Positions 15,236 through 22,904 of a stretch of 50,849 nucleotides of DNA are shown here, in pieces. The stretch covers positions 1 through 50,849 of the forward strand of contig JAAYUE010000019.1 in assembly GCA_012517905.1 (NCBI GenBank), in the 5' to 3' direction. Position 1 is the stretch's first letter. The number at the start of each line of letters is the position of its first letter. The DNA comes from Clostridiales bacterium. Its GTDB lineage: Bacteria; Bacillota; Clostridia; Christensenellales; CAG-138. The position numbers and the translations under genes are program-made. The notes under the pieces were generated by a model. That model ran no database searches. It saw only the letters and a program-made list of their open reading frames with translations, and was not told the origin of the DNA.

Positions 15236-16711
15236 ATGTCCCAGATTCTGGTAAACGATCTGACATTTCATTACGAAGGCAGTTATGACAATGTGTTTTC
15301 GCACATGTCCTTTTCCATCGACACGGGCTGGAAGCTCGGCTTTGTCGGGCGGAACGGACGCGGCAAAACCACGTTTCTCAAGCTGCTGATGGGCGAATAT
15401 GCCTACGAAGGCACGATTTCCTCGTCCGTGGCGTTCGACTATTTTCCATTCGCGGTTGCAGACGCGAGTCTGACCACCGAAGCGGTCTACGAATCCATCG
15501 CCGACGCGCCGAGATGGCGGCTGGAAAAGGAGCTGAATCTGCTCGAGGTTGATCCCGGCGTGCTCGAGCGCGCGTTTTCCACGCTCAGCCCCGGCGAGCA
15601 GACGAAGGTGCTGCTCGCGGCGCTGTTTTCGCGCGAGGGGCGCTTCCTGCTGATCGACGAACCGACAAACCATCTCGACATGGAGGCGCGCGCCGTGGTG
15701 AGCCGCTATCTCGGCGGCAAACGCGGGTTCATCCTCGTCAGCCACGACCGCGCGTTTCTCGACGGCTGCGTCGATCACATCCTCTCGATCAATCGCGCAA
15801 GCATCGAGGTGCAGAAGGGTAACTTCTCGAGCTGGGAGAAGAACCGCAGGCGGCAGGATAACTTTGAGCGCGCGGAAAACGAGCGCCTGACGCAGGAGAT
15901 CGGCGAACTGCGGGCCGCCGCGCGTCGCACCGCGGAATGGAGCGACCGGTTGGAGCGCACGAAAATCGGCGAAGGCGTCGTCGAGGGCCGGGCGGATCGC
16001 GGCACCATCGGCGCGCAGAGCGCGCGCGTGATGAAGCGCGCCAAGTCCGCCGAGCGGCGGCAGGAAAACGCGGCGAAGGAAAAGGAAAAACTGCTCAAGG
16101 ACATCGAGCGCAACGACACGCTCAAGATCACCCCGCTGCGGCATTATGCGGACGTTCTGGCGGAAGCGGACGGCCTTTCGATCGCATACGGACCCCGAAC
16201 GGTCTGCGGACCGCTGGATTTCGTCCTGCGGCAGGGGGAGCGCGTTGCGCTCACGGGGCGCAACGGCAGCGGCAAAAGCAGCGTCGTCAGGCTGCTCGCG
16301 GGGGAACCGGTCCCGCATACCGGCACGCTCCGCCTTGCGAGCGGGCTGGTCGTCTCCTATATGCCGCAGGATACGTCGTTTCTTTCCGGGACGGTGCTCG
16401 ACTACGCGCGCTCGTGCGGGCTGGACGAAACGCTGTTTCTGACGATCCTTCGAAAGCTGGACTTCCCGCGCGTGCAGTTTGAAAAAGACATGCGCTCCTT
16501 CTCCGGCGGGCAAAAGAAAAAAGCGCTTCTTGCAAAGACGCTTTCCGAACAGGCGCACCTGTATGTATGGGACGAGCCGCTGAACTTTGTGGACGTGCTT
16601 TCGCGCCTGCAGGTGCGCGACCTGCTGCTTGCGGCAAAGCCGACCATGCTGTTCGTCGAACACGACCGCGCGTTTGTGGACGAAATCGCGACGCGGATTA
16701 TTCCGCTGTAG
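15236..16711 (+). CDS. ABC-F ribosomal protection protein, Lsa-like
   Basis: A 491-residue soluble protein with two ATPase domains and no membrane segment. The first has Walker A GRNGRGKT (38-45), signature LSPGEQTK and Walker B LLIDEPTNHLD. A charged interdomain linker follows (NRRRQDNFERAENERLTQEI and on). The second has GRNGSGKS, FSGGQKKK and VWDEPLNFVD. Opening residues and linker resemble the Lsa/CplR group, which displaces lincosamides, streptogramin A and pleuromutilins from the ribosome. GGAGG (15222-15226) is nine bases upstream of the ATG. The long leader suggests drug-induced expression. The drug range cannot be read from sequence. Its last 14 bases overlap the convergent vanZ-like gene. 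Confidence 0.85.
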   Translation: MSQILVNDLTFHYEGSYDNVFSHMSFSIDTGWKLGFVGRNGRGKTTFLKLLMGEYAYEGTISSSVAFDYFPFAVADASLTTEAVYESIADAPRWRLEKELNLLEVDPGVLERAFSTLSPGEQTKVLLAALFSREGRFLLIDEPTNHLDMEARAVVSRYLGGKRGFILVSHDRAFLDGCVDHILSINRASIEVQKGNFSSWEKNRRRQDNFERAENERLTQEIGELRAAARRTAEWSDRLERTKIGEGVVEGRADRGTIGAQSARVMKRAKSAERRQENAAKEKEKLLKDIERNDTLKITPLRHYADVLAEADGLSIAYGPRTVCGPLDFVLRQGERVALTGRNGSGKSSVVRLLAGEPVPHTGTLRLASGLVVSYMPQDTSFLSGTVLDYARSCGLDETLFLTILRKLDFPRVQFEKDMRSFSGGQKKKALLAKTLSEQAHLYVWDEPLNFVDVLSRLQVRDLLLAAKPTMLFVEHDRAFVDEIATRIIPL

Positions 16712-17441
16712 CCGTCGGGGGCGCGGCCTCGTCCGCTTTCGCGTCCTCCGGCATCAGGCGCGTTCGAACGAGCAGCCGCTTCACCGGCGGGAGTTTGAGC
16801 ACGCCGAAGACGATCAGCGTGCCCGTGAGGTTTAACAGCACGTCGTCCACGTCGCAGCTGCCGCAGGCCAGCAGCAGCTGGAGCGCCTCCACCGCGACGA
16901 GCACGAGCGCCATGGTCAGCGCAAAGAGCCAGAACCGCCGCATCGGGCGGAACAGGCACGGCAGAAACACCGCCATGGGCATGAAGAGCATGGCGTTTCC
17001 GACGAGATTGCTCAGCGGAATCTCCATGCCGATGTAATCGTACCGGATTGCGTTGAGGTAGAGCCGCACGGTTTCAAACGGGCGAAAGTTTGTCATCAGG
17101 TCGAAGTTGTCCCAGTAATCCGCCCTCGATTCGGCAAAGTGGAGCGCGTCCACGCGCGAGACGATCAGCGCGCCGACAAGCGTTGCGCAGTAAAACCCGA
17201 ACAGGACGAAGAGCGCCGTGCGCACCACGCGGCGGCGGTCCGCTTCCGCCGAAAACGAGCGCGCGAGCAAATGCGTGCCGAGCGCGAGCGGGCCGCAGAC
17301 GGCCAAGATGAGCAAAAGCCCGTGCAGCACATGCCGCATGCCGGATATATAGATGAGCGCAAGCTGCCAGCCCATGACGACGAGCGCCGCGGCAAGCAGG
17401 GCGATTCCGAATATTCTGTTGAGTCGCGCGCGTTTTTCCAT
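16698..17441 (-). CDS. VanZ-family membrane protein
   Basis: A 247-residue membrane protein. Two N-terminal helices (around IFGIALLAAALVVMGWQLAL and GLLLILAVCGPLALGTHLLA) and a third near VLFGFYCATLVGALIVS lead into the VanZ core: MTNFRPFETVRLYLNAIRYD, LSNLVGNAMLFMPMAVFLP, VEALQLLLACGSCDVDDVLLN. VanZ proteins are linked to teicoplanin and lipoglycopeptide tolerance, but most chromosomal copies are uncharacterised. The ATG at 17441 directly follows the TATAAT box (17453-17448) by six bases with no Shine-Dalgarno sequence, so the transcript should begin at or next to the start codon. The C-terminus overlaps the ABC-F gene tail to tail. Confidence 0.85.
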   Translation of the reverse strand: MEKRARLNRIFGIALLAAALVVMGWQLALIYISGMRHVLHGLLLILAVCGPLALGTHLLARSFSAEADRRRVVRTALFVLFGFYCATLVGALIVSRVDALHFAESRADYWDNFDLMTNFRPFETVRLYLNAIRYDYIGMEIPLSNLVGNAMLFMPMAVFLPCLFRPMRRFWLFALTMALVLVAVEALQLLLACGSCDVDDVLLNLTGTLIVFGVLKLPPVKRLLVRTRLMPEDAKADEAAPPTATAE

Positions 17442-17447
17442 TCGGCT

Positions 17448-17477
17448 ATTATAACATACTCCATGCCCGCGTTTGAA
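17448..17477 (-). promoter_or_regulatory. Promoter of the VanZ-like gene, apparently leaderless
   Basis: TTCAAA (17477-17472), 18-base spacer, TATAAT (17453-17448), then six bases and ATG. The expected +1 is the A of the start codon. Confidence 0.65.
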
Positions 17478-17537
17478 GAAACGCCGCGCTGATCGGGCAT
17501 TTCTTTTTTCGGTTCTGTCCGAGGCGCGGCGCGTTTC

Positions 17538-17567
17538 TTGCGCCGGACCCGCCGCCGAGCGTATAAT
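17538..17567 (+). promoter_or_regulatory. Sigma-A promoter of the DUF2804 gene
   Basis: TTGCGC (17538-17543), 18-base spacer, TATAAT (17562-17567). Confidence 0.7.
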
Positions 17568-17626
17568 AAGTAAACAAACCCCAGATGTTATCCACTCGGC
17601 AATCAACCAACAGGAGGTCGCGTTTC

Positions 17627-18655
17627 ATGCAGCATCTTCTCTCCAGAGGCCCGCTTCTCGATCCTTCCGGCGCGCTTGCGGAGGCCGGATACGCCACCTC
17701 GCTGGTAAAATCCTACGACCGCAAAGCGATTCGCGGCGGCGCGACGCGCATCAAGGAATGGGACTACTATCTGATTTACAACGGCCGCTACGGCGTCGCG
17801 CTGACGATTGCGGACAACTCCTACATGGGGCTGCTCTCCGCGTCGTTTCTCGATTTCGAGGCGAAGACGGAACGCACCTTCTCCCCGATGTTCTGGCTGC
17901 CGTTCGGCAAAACGCATTTTCCGGCAAGCTCGGAATCGGGCGATGTGGTCAAGCAAGTGAAGGACGCAAGCGGCTCGTTTACGCACGAAGCGGGCGGGCG
18001 GCGGCTGAAGTTCCATCTGGACCGGTTCGACGGCGATCTGCCGTTCGACTGCGACATTCTGCTGACCAACGCGCCGCGCGACACGATGGTGATCGCCACG
18101 CCGTTTGCCGAGAAGAAGACCGCGTTTTACTACAATCAGAAGATCATCGCCATGCGCGCCGCGGGCAGCTTTACCATCGGCGGCACGACGAGGACCTTCG
18201 ATCCCACGGACTCCTTCGGCATGCTCGACTGGGGGCGCGGCGTCTGGACCTATGAAAACACCTGGTATTGGGGCGCGGGGCAGGGCGTCGTGGACGGACG
18301 CGTGGTCGGCTTTAACCTCGGCTACGGCTTCGGGGACGTGAGCGCCGCCTCGGAAAACATGCTCTTTATCGACGGCGTATGCCACAAGCTCGACCGGCTG
18401 ACGTTCAACATTCCCGAAAAGGACGGCAGGGAAGACTATCTCTCGCCGTGGACGTTTACCTCGAACGACGGGCGGTTTGAAACCGCGTTTACGCCGATTC
18501 TCGACCGCGCGGCCTGCACGAGCGTCGGTCCGCTGCTCTCCGACCAGCACCAGGTGTTCGGCTATATGGACGGCGCGATCGGGGCCGACGACGGCAATAC
18601 CATCGAACTACGGCACTTTCTCTGCTTTGCGGAAAAAGTGCACAACAAATGGTGA
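17627..18655 (+). CDS. DUF2804 domain protein
   Basis: A 342-residue cytoplasmic protein matching the DUF2804 family: IKEWDYYLIYNGRYGVALTI, FGMLDWGRGVWTYENTWYWG and a central VGFNLGYGFGD are its usual landmarks. The fold is predicted to be strand-rich and lipocalin- or hydroxyneurosporene-synthase-like, and its biochemical role is unknown. AGGAGGT (17612-17618) lies eight bases before ATG 17627; the in-frame ATG at 17585 has none. It has its own promoter and is divergent from vanZ. A HAD phosphatase follows 48 bases later, perhaps in the same transcript. Confidence 0.85.
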   Translation: MQHLLSRGPLLDPSGALAEAGYATSLVKSYDRKAIRGGATRIKEWDYYLIYNGRYGVALTIADNSYMGLLSASFLDFEAKTERTFSPMFWLPFGKTHFPASSESGDVVKQVKDASGSFTHEAGGRRLKFHLDRFDGDLPFDCDILLTNAPRDTMVIATPFAEKKTAFYYNQKIIAMRAAGSFTIGGTTRTFDPTDSFGMLDWGRGVWTYENTWYWGAGQGVVDGRVVGFNLGYGFGDVSAASENMLFIDGVCHKLDRLTFNIPEKDGREDYLSPWTFTSNDGRFETAFTPILDRAACTSVGPLLSDQHQVFGYMDGAIGADDGNTIELRHFLCFAEKVHNKW

Positions 18656-18703
18656 CAATCTTCATGCCCGCCATGCGCGCGGGCGGAAACGGGTGAATCC
18701 TTC

Positions 18704-19354
18704 ATGCAGCGATTGCGAAATTACGACCTCGTCATCTGGGACTGGAACGGAACGCTTCTCGACGACACGGAGATGTGCTATCGCATCGCCAACGAGATGC
18801 TGGTGGAGCGCGGCATGTCGCCGCTGCCGCAGCTGGAAGACTACCGCTCCATCTTCACCTTTCCGGTGATCGACTATTACCGGCGCATGGGGTATACCTT
18901 CGAAACCGAGCCGTTCGAGGACATCTCGCGGCAGTTCGTTTCCGTGTACGCCGAGCGCTTTCCGGCCTGCCCGCTGCAGACCTGCGCGGAGGAGGCGCTC
19001 TGCGCCGTGCTGGAGACCGGCGCGCGGCAGGTGCTGCTCTCCGCAACCGGACAGGACAAACTGGACGATCAGGTGCGGCATTTCGGGCTGAACCGCTACT
19101 TTGACCGCGTGATCGGCGGCAGCAACAACCTCGCCCACGGAAAAGCGGACTATGCCGTGGACTTTTTGAACGAAAGCGGCGTTTCCCCCGCGCGCGCGCT
19201 GTTCGTCGGGGACACGGACCACGACTTTGAGATCGCCTCGTCCATCGGCTGCGCCTCGGCGCTGCTCGTCTCGGGACACCAGACAAAGGAACACCTCGCC
19301 TCCCTCGGAGCGACGCTGATCGAGAGTTTATGCGAGGTGCCGGGTCTGTTGTGA
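18704..19354 (+). CDS. HAD-superfamily phosphatase (phosphoglycolate phosphatase-like)
   Basis: A 216-residue HAD subfamily IA hydrolase. Motif I is DWNGTLLDD (residues about 13-21), where the second acidic residue of the usual DxD is Asn, a variant seen in some family members. Motif II is in VLLSATGQ, motif III is the Lys in HGKADYAV, and motif IV is FVGDTDHDFEIA. A helical cap (MLVERGMSPLPQLEDYRSIF on) sits between motifs I and II. It resembles phosphoglycolate phosphatases, but the substrate is not determinable. The start codon has only a weak upstream site (GGGTGAATCC). It may be cotranscribed with the DUF2804 gene. Confidence 0.85.
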   Translation: MQRLRNYDLVIWDWNGTLLDDTEMCYRIANEMLVERGMSPLPQLEDYRSIFTFPVIDYYRRMGYTFETEPFEDISRQFVSVYAERFPACPLQTCAEEALCAVLETGARQVLLSATGQDKLDDQVRHFGLNRYFDRVIGGSNNLAHGKADYAVDFLNESGVSPARALFVGDTDHDFEIASSIGCASALLVSGHQTKEHLASLGATLIESLCEVPGLL

Positions 19355-19372
19355 TGCGTATAAATGCGTAAA

Positions 19373-19409
19373 AGCGGACCCAACCCGTACAGCGCATCAC
19401 TCTGGTTTT
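19373..19409. repeat. Copy 1 of a 36-37 bp direct repeat
   Basis: AGCGGACCCAACCCGTACAG, then CGCATCACTCTGGTTTT. It differs from copy 2 (20081-20116) by one inserted A. Each copy lies 12-13 bases beyond the stop codon of one of the two paralogous membrane proteins, so it marks the edge of a tandem duplication of about 0.7 kb. Confidence 0.85.
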
Positions 19410-19422
19410 TACGAGGGGTGCT

Positions 19423-19974
19423 TTATTGGTTTCTCTCTGCTTCGACGATATACCAGCCTTCATCGAGCTGCGTGAAAACCCCGTAAGGGTATACGCCTGG
19501 TTTTTCATGGTATTCCTTCTCTTCTTCGTTTGGAAACCAGAAGAGATACGTTTTTTTAGTAACAGAATCTTGTTTCAGGGAGCCAAAGACGATGTAAAAA
19601 GTCAAAGGATGGCCCTTGCGTTCCATCATCAGCATATATGGGTGCAGTTCTTCAAAGACGATGACGATGTCCGTCCACTCTTCCTCTGTAAAAAAATCTT
19701 TTTCATGCTCTGTCAGTATTCCGGTATCGCCTTCTTTAAACTCAATCAATTCCTGCATCATGCCCTTGTTAGAAAGCACACTGTCCTTGACTGAATTCAA
19801 CAAGTCCTTATGATGCCAATAGAGCTCGGTCAATTCTTCTTTCGTGTGGTATTCGACAGCTTTTGCTGGAAGAATGAATTTCGGACCTGATGAAAGATCT
19901 ATAGCAATATATATCGCTAAGGCGACTACCCCTAATATCAGCAGACCGAGAAATACCTTTTTACATGTTTTCAT
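19423..19974 (-). CDS. Membrane-anchored paralog B, candidate immunity protein
   Basis: A 183-residue protein with one N-terminal membrane helix (about residues 6-25, VFLGLLILGVVALAIYIAI) and an extracytoplasmic domain of about 155 residues. It is roughly 60 percent identical by eye to its upstream neighbour. Shared blocks are YHTKEEL, DLLNSVKDSVLSNK, KDFFTEEEWTDIV and FEELHPYMLMMERKG. No known family is recognised. Position after an Ntox44-like toxin suggests an immunity role; that is inference. ATG 19974 is preceded by GAGG eight bases upstream. The DNA is visibly AT-richer than the flanks. Confidence 0.6.
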   Translation of the reverse strand: MKTCKKVFLGLLILGVVALAIYIAIDLSSGPKFILPAKAVEYHTKEELTELYWHHKDLLNSVKDSVLSNKGMMQELIEFKEGDTGILTEHEKDFFTEEEWTDIVIVFEELHPYMLMMERKGHPLTFYIVFGSLKQDSVTKKTYLFWFPNEEEKEYHEKPGVYPYGVFTQLDEGWYIVEAERNQ

Positions 19975-20080
19975 GCAACGCCTCATTCCTGCGGACAAAA
20001 TAGTCGAACCCCGCCCGCCCCGTTTGCCGGCCGAAAAGAAAACCCCTGATTTATAATGCAACGCCGTACAGGCGGTACAG

Positions 20081-20116
20081 AGCGGACCCACCCGTACAGC
20101 GCATCACTCTGGTTTT
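20081..20116. repeat. Copy 2 of the 36-37 bp direct repeat
   Basis: AGCGGACCCACCCGTACAGC, then GCATCACTCTGGTTTT, nearly identical to 19373-19409. The spacing of 708 bases equals the length of one gene plus flank. Confidence 0.85.
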
Positions 20117-20128
20117 GCCGAACGTGCG

Positions 20129-20677
20129 TTACCAGGGAAATGTTTCTTCGACGATATACCAGGTTCCATCGATTTGCGTGTATTCAATGCTATCCGCCAA
20201 AGACCACTCTTTATGTACTTCGATTTCATCTTCGCTGGGAAACCAATAAAGCGACGTTAATTTCGATCCCGAATCAAGCTCCAGATCGGCAAAGTTTATA
20301 TAAAACTTCATAGGCCTGCCTTTACGCTCCATCATCAGCATGTATGGATGAAGTTCTTCAAAGACAGTTACGATGTCCGTCCACTCTTCCTCTGTAAAAA
20401 AATCCTTATCCTCTTTTACATAAATCCCGATATCGCCGTCTTTTTCCTCATTCATAGCTTGCAGCAACTTTTTATTGGATAAAACACTGTCTTTGACTGA
20501 GTTTAGTAAGTCTTTATTCTTCCAGTAGAGATCCGTCAGCTCTTCTTTCGTGTGGTATGCGACCGCATTGCCCATAATGATTGCGCTCGGACTTAATAAC
20601 AATATTGCAACATATGATACAAAAGAGAGAATGCCTAAAACTAGAATCAGTATTAGTGCGATTTTCCACTTTTTCAT
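20129..20677 (-). CDS. Membrane-anchored paralog A, candidate immunity protein
   Basis: A 182-residue protein with an N-terminal membrane helix (about 6-28, IALILILVLGILSFVSYVAI) and an outer domain closely related to that of the next gene. Identical stretches include DLLNSVKDSVLSNK, FFTEEEWTDIV and ELHPYMLMMERKG. It starts 11 bases after the toxin stop, and its ribosome binding site (GAGGTG, nine bases before the ATG) overlaps the toxin stop codon, a tight toxin-then-partner order typical of polymorphic toxin loci. A cognate immunity function is therefore plausible but unproven. The membrane anchor would place the domain outside the cell, unusual for immunity to an intracellular nuclease. 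Confidence 0.6.
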   Translation of the reverse strand: MKKWKIALILILVLGILSFVSYVAILLLSPSAIIMGNAVAYHTKEELTDLYWKNKDLLNSVKDSVLSNKKLLQAMNEEKDGDIGIYVKEDKDFFTEEEWTDIVTVFEELHPYMLMMERKGRPMKFYINFADLELDSGSKLTSLYWFPSEDEIEVHKEWSLADSIEYTQIDGTWYIVEETFPW

Positions 20678-20688
20678 ACGTTTACACC

Positions 20689-21579
20689 TCAATCCAATGA
20701 ATTATACACATCAAATCCCATTTTGATCATACTCTGATCTTGCTCTTCATCACCATAATCTCGATCTTTTAGGGACTCTATCTGTGACTTGATAAAGCGG
20801 TACTTCTTATGCTCCCTCAATTGCGCCGCTCCAGCTTGCTGTAACAGCAGTGTTTCCGGTATGCCCAGCGCTTTACCAACCAACGCATAGTTCAAATTTC
20901 CCAAATCGGACGAGCTGACGTCATATCCAAACACATGGTACACTTTGTCTTCTTCCGGAAACGGAAGCCCCGGCAATGCTTTTTCCCAGATTATTTGGTT
21001 TTTATAATCCATCGACGCATCTTTTTTAACATTGTTATAGAACCATAGCAGCTGTGTGCTTTCTGCCGCAAGCTCGCCGGCGCCTAGTTCAGAAAGAGAC
21101 GCAAGCCTTTTCGCCTCCTTCATATTCTTCATGATCAATTCTTCTATTTGCCTGGTTGCAGCCGCATCGTCGATGTCCTTATAGGAAGCACGTCTGGCCG
21201 CTCTTGCAGCCAAGTCTGGATTTCCCCCATTATACCATGTATCGGCACCAGTTTCTTTTGTGTCTTTTCCAAGTCCGTCCAGCAATTCATCCTCCTGCTC
21301 GTCCAGCCAACGCAAGGCTTTCGGCGCGAAAACTGCGTCGTTTGCATATTTGCCGGTACGGGTGATCGCTTCGTTACGCTCATCTGTTATGGCAAACAGC
21401 TCGTTTGCGAGATTTCTTGCGTCCGTAACAGTGAGACCAAGATCGTACCTGTTTGCAAACAAATCCTGTACCTTGGCGATGGTCGCCACATAGTGCGGCG
21501 CGGCATTGAGCAGAGCCCACTGGTCTTCGGCCGACAAGCCGGATTTTTGCACGGCAGCTTGTTGTTGTTTCGTTGTCAT
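20689..21579 (-). CDS. Polymorphic toxin-like protein with Ntox44-type domain
   Basis: A 296-residue protein. The C-terminal half resembles bacterial toxin 44: LLWFYNNVKKDASMDYKNQI and, after an insert, SSSDLGNLNYALVGKALGIP and LLLQQAGAAQ, equivalent to the family's FYN-V-K, DYK, D-GN-NYG and AG-AQ elements. Ntox44 domains are predicted nuclease toxins carried at the C-terminus of larger secreted proteins. Here the remaining N-terminal part is only about 150 residues, helical, with no signal peptide, WXG motif or repeats. It may be a short cargo, a toxin secreted by another route, or a cassette cut from a larger protein. The start codon has a weak site (GGGCGAG). Two paralogous partner genes follow at once. 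Confidence 0.65.
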   Translation of the reverse strand: MTTKQQQAAVQKSGLSAEDQWALLNAAPHYVATIAKVQDLFANRYDLGLTVTDARNLANELFAITDERNEAITRTGKYANDAVFAPKALRWLDEQEDELLDGLGKDTKETGADTWYNGGNPDLAARAARRASYKDIDDAAATRQIEELIMKNMKEAKRLASLSELGAGELAAESTQLLWFYNNVKKDASMDYKNQIIWEKALPGLPFPEEDKVYHVFGYDVSSSDLGNLNYALVGKALGIPETLLLQQAGAAQLREHKKYRFIKSQIESLKDRDYGDEEQDQSMIKMGFDVYNSLD

Positions 21580-21620
21580 GCTCGCCCAGTTTTCAAAAAG
21601 AATTTTCTTTTATAAACGCG

Positions 21621-21650
21621 AAATTCCCGCAGCTTTCGCCGCGGGAATTT
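21621..21650. terminator. Inverted repeat between thiT and the toxin gene, probable terminator
   Basis: AAATTCCCGC (21621-21630) and GCGGGAATTT (21641-21650), perfect 10-bp stem. It lies 31 bases beyond the thiT stop. The T-run on the minus strand is short, so strength is uncertain. Confidence 0.55.
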
Positions 21651-21681
21651 GTTCGTTATCTCCGTTTTTAGAAATGTACCT

Positions 21682-22368
21682 TTACGCCTTGCTGAACACG
21701 CGCTTGAACAGCCGCTGCACCGGCGGCAGCGAAGCGACGATGACGCAAAGGATGGTATCCACGCCGATCGAGAAGAAGTTATAGACCAGCGAATACGCCC
21801 AGACGTTGGTAAACCCGTAATCCGCCGCATAGGAGCCGAAGAACACGACGCCGGACACCGTGGAGGCCATCATGCGCGCAAAGCCGCCGACCGCCGCGCC
21901 GAGCGGGAGGTTTTTCGGGAAAAAGCTGGCTAAGCCCAGGCATGTGAACGCCACGAAGTAGTCGAGAATGAACTGAATGGGGTGAATGATATACGCGCCC
22001 TGAATCACCTGCAACAGCGAAAACGCAAACGCCGCGGTAAAGCCCCTCGCCGGGCCGAAGTACGCCGCGTAGGCGAAGATCGGCAGCATGGAAAGCAGCG
22101 TGACCGATCCTTCATACGGCAGGGTGAAGAGTTTGAAGTAACTCAGCACGAACGCGAGCGTAATGGACAGCGCGCCGTACACGAGCACCTGCGTGCGGCC
22201 GGGTTTGCCCGCTGCGGCTTCGGGCGCGTCCGTCGGTTTCGCCTTTGTTCGCTTTGCGTAAGCCGCGACCGCCCAGATGAGCAGGCCAAGGACGACGAGC
22301 GCGCCGAGCAGCATGTACAGATCGATTCCTTCGAGCGAGGCAAGTTTACTGAACAGTTTGAATTCCAT
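21682..22368 (-). CDS. thiT: Energy-coupled thiamine transporter ThiT
   Basis: A 228-residue membrane protein. It is the thiamine-binding S component of an ECF vitamin transporter and would work with a shared EcfAA'T module encoded elsewhere. Landmarks are LSITLAFVLSYFKLFTLPYE, GSVTLLSMLPIFAYAAYFGP, GFTAAFAFSLLQVIQGAYII and HPIQFILDYFVAF. An extra N-terminal helix (about 17-37) and a Lys/Ala/Pro linker precede the usual six-helix core. AAGGAG lies just before ATG 22368. The 5' leader carries a TPP riboswitch, which confirms the substrate class. Confidence 0.93.
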   Translation of the reverse strand: MEFKLFSKLASLEGIDLYMLLGALVVLGLLIWAVAAYAKRTKAKPTDAPEAAAGKPGRTQVLVYGALSITLAFVLSYFKLFTLPYEGSVTLLSMLPIFAYAAYFGPARGFTAAFAFSLLQVIQGAYIIHPIQFILDYFVAFTCLGLASFFPKNLPLGAAVGGFARMMASTVSGVVFFGSYAADYGFTNVWAYSLVYNFFSIGVDTILCVIVASLPPVQRLFKRVFSKA

Positions 22369-22387
22369 TTTTTTCTCCTTTTCACAT

Positions 22388-22413
22388 AAAAAAATAGCCG
22401 CCAGTGAGACGAC
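22388..22413 (-). terminator. Possible riboswitch-controlled terminator before thiT
   Basis: On the minus strand GTCGT and GGCGGC (22413-22397) can pair with two G-U pairs, then TA and seven T (22394-22388). It lies between the TPP aptamer and the ribosome binding site. The stem is weak. Confidence 0.4.
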
Positions 22414-22437
22414 CATCAAAAAGAAGCTGCGATATGT

Positions 22438-22518
22438 ATCACTTTCCTTCGATGGCATGACCCAACAGGTTCCAAGGGTACTTCTCAGTCCGGCTGTTCT
22501 TCCGGACGCCCCCGTGAT
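22438..22518 (-). promoter_or_regulatory. TPP riboswitch (THI element)
   Basis: On the minus strand the conserved core reads CACGGGGGCGTCC, GGACTGAGA, ACCCTTGGAACCTG, then GGGTCATGCC and CGAAGGAAAGTG, in the correct order for the thiamine pyrophosphate aptamer. It lies between the thiT promoter and the thiT start. Thiamine pyrophosphate binding should lower thiT expression. Confidence 0.95.
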
Positions 22519-22525
22519 GCGAATT

Positions 22526-22554
22526 AGAATACACGCTTTTTGTCTGTCTGTCAA
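22526..22554 (-). promoter_or_regulatory. Promoter of thiT
   Basis: TTGACA (22554-22549), 17-base spacer, TATTCT (22531-22526). Its -35 box is two bases from the -35 box of the divergent rqcP promoter. Confidence 0.85.
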
Positions 22555-22556
22555 CC

Positions 22557-22585
22557 TTGACAAACACTTTCTTCCAACGTAACAT
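22557..22585 (+). promoter_or_regulatory. Promoter of rqcP-ispDF
   Basis: TTGACA (22557-22562), 17-base spacer, TAACAT (22580-22585). Together with the thiT -35 box it forms the palindrome TGTCAA-CC-TTGACA. Confidence 0.75.
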
Positions 22586-22646
22586 GATTTCGTATTCTCT
22601 CGGTGCTGCGGCGCCAGTGAAAAAGCGGAAAGTGAACGAAAAAACC

Positions 22647-22904
22647 ATGCGTCTGGATAAATATCTCAAAGTCTCGCGCATCATCAAGCGGCGCACCGTC
22701 GCCAACGAAGCAGCCGGCGCGGGCCGCATCAGCGTCAACGGCAAGGTGGCCAAGCCCTCCACCGAGGTGAAGGAAGGCGACACGCTGGATATCCTGCTCG
22801 GCGGGCGGCATCTATTGGTGCGCGTCGAGAGCCTGAAGGAAAGCGTGCACAAAGAGGACGCGGCCGGCATGTATTCCGTGCTCAGCGGGGACGCGGACCG
22901 ATGA
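22647..22904 (+). CDS. rqcP: S4-domain RNA-binding protein RqcP
   Basis: An 85-residue S4 domain protein. [20 protein letters not shown] followed by [20 protein letters not shown] closely follows the B. subtilis RqcP (YabO) pattern, and the C-terminus [17 protein letters not shown] also matches. RqcP binds obstructed 50S subunits and aids RqcH in adding alanine tails to stalled peptides during ribosome quality control. Start 22647 gives the standard family N-terminus; its ribosome binding site is weak (GGAAAGTG). The stop overlaps the ispDF start (ATGA at 22901-22904). Confidence 0.9.
   Translation: MRLDKYLKVSRIIKRRTVANEAAGAGRISVNGKVAKPSTEVKEGDTLDILLGGRHLLVRVESLKESVHKEDAAGMYSVLSGDADR

Noticed and set aside
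22369-22563. N-terminal extension of ThiT starting at 22563
   Set aside because: The extra codons lie over the TPP riboswitch, and ATG 22368 has a good ribosome binding site and the expected N-terminus.
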